DNA of 5,593 nucleotides from Oscillospiraceae bacterium. GTDB taxonomy: Bacteria; Bacillota_A; Clostridia; Oscillospirales; Ruminococcaceae. This document shows positions 5,431-5,593 of this stretch, one piece after another (within the stretch, counting starts at the first letter, position 1; every line of letters starts with the position of its first letter). The translations under genes were made by a program, and so were the position numbers. The stretch covers positions 1-5,593 of the forward strand of contig JAGDDO010000597.1 of NCBI GenBank assembly GCA_017848205.1, given 5' to 3'. The notes under the pieces were generated by a model. It was not told the DNA's origin and did not search any database. It saw only the letters and a list, made by a program, of their open reading frames with translations.

Positions 5431-5536
5431 AGTCTTCATACCTGCGGGCCGAAGACTGCTATAGAAAAAACGAGCTGCCGGATACGACAGCTCGTTTTAT
5501 AACTGCGTACACGGTTGCGTTCATATCCGTGTACGC
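5431..5536. repeat. Composite two-hairpin intergenic element, copy 3
   Basis: AGTCTTC (5431-5437) with GAAGACT (5451-5457), the spacer GCTATAGAAAAA and the terminator stem match copy 1 at 68 of 73 bases. The right arm differs: a perfect 10-bp stem GCGTACACGG (5505-5514) with CCGTGTACGC (5527-5536) replaces the small GTAA-loop hairpin. On the minus strand that arm lies just after the stop of the gene entering from the right. Confidence 0.75.
5467..5501. terminator. Bidirectional intrinsic terminator
   Basis: An 11-bp stem pairs AAAACGAGCTG (5467-5477) with CAGCTCGTTTT (5488-5498), flanked by TTTTATAA on plus and TTTTTTCTATAG on minus. Relative to copy 1 the top of the stem has a C/A mismatch. 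It serves the lost GNAT gene on plus and the partial gene at the right edge on minus. Confidence 0.85.
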
Positions 5537-5542
5537 TTTTTA

Positions 5543-5593
5543 TTATTCTTTCGGTAATGCGTATGTCCGCGCGAGTTCGGTGTTGTATATATC
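5543..5593 (-). CDS. 3' end of an unidentified gene (continues beyond the window)
   Basis: On the minus strand the frame entering from the right edge reads DIYNTELARTYALPKE and then TAA (5543-5545). The position fits a gene end: a perfect 10-bp hairpin and the bidirectional terminator follow within 80 bp, as for the Fic gene. Sixteen residues are too few to name a family, and coding status is inferred mainly from the terminator layout. Confidence 0.45.
   Translation of the reverse strand, partial: DIYNTELARTYALPKE

Noticed and set aside
5256..5593. A longer gene of at least 112 codons in the transposase frame running to the window edge
   Set aside because: After about 42 codons the frame crosses another gene's tail in a different frame, a terminator element and a hairpin; the openness is chance.
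1..5593. A coordinated defence or toxin system made of the nuclease-family, Fic, fusion and AlbA_2 genes
   Set aside because: Every intact gene has its own promoter or terminator, orientations alternate, and no shared regulatory site links them; the sequence gives no support beyond proximity.

Overview
The window looks like an accessory stretch of a Firmicutes/Clostridia chromosome, most plausibly a Ruminococcus-like gut or rumen anaerobe. This rests on moderately A+T-rich DNA, strong AGGAGG-type ribosome binding sites, sigma-A promoters with TATAAT boxes, and protein families (AAA-ATPase-like/PD-(D/E)XK, AlbA_2 ATP-binding proteins, stand-alone Fic) that are common there. The taxonomic call is inference; no RNA gene or marker gene is present.

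Layout, left to right: (1) 1-1094 (+), the 3' two thirds of an AAA-ATPase-like/PD-(D/E)XK nuclease-superfamily protein that runs off the left edge. (2) 1100-1187, a bidirectional terminator element shared with the convergent Fic gene. (3) 1189-1956 (-), an intact class II Fic protein with its own inhibitory helix. (4) 1957-2268, an intergenic region of about 310 bp holding the Fic promoter and leader, a second, orphan copy of the terminator element, and a near-consensus promoter for the next gene. (5) 2269-3378 (+), a single ORF that fuses an isochorismatase-type cysteine hydrolase to a RimJ/RimL-type GNAT acetyltransferase. (6) 3387-3462, a nested-stem terminator between convergent genes. (7) 3506-5038 (-), an AlbA_2/RecG-like ATP-binding protein with a TTG start, a 12-bp coding tandem repeat and a C-terminal winged helix. 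(8) 5039-5160, its leader and promoter. (9) 5161-5382, the left end of an IS3-family element with a broken orfA. (10) 5383-5424, the last 14 codons of a second GNAT gene, joined directly to the broken transposase. (11) 5431-5536, a third copy of the terminator element. (12) 5543-5593 (-), the 3' tip of an unidentified gene entering from the right.

Each intact gene appears to be its own transcription unit with private promoter and terminator signals. I see no operon and no clear evidence that these genes form one coordinated system. The most distinctive signals are the thrice-repeated two-hairpin terminator element, whose second stem changes sequence but keeps pairing; the hydrolase-acetyltransferase fusion; the ETSF repeat linker with a one-base phase slip; and the transposase/GNAT scar, in which both differences from the intact GNAT end are synonymous.
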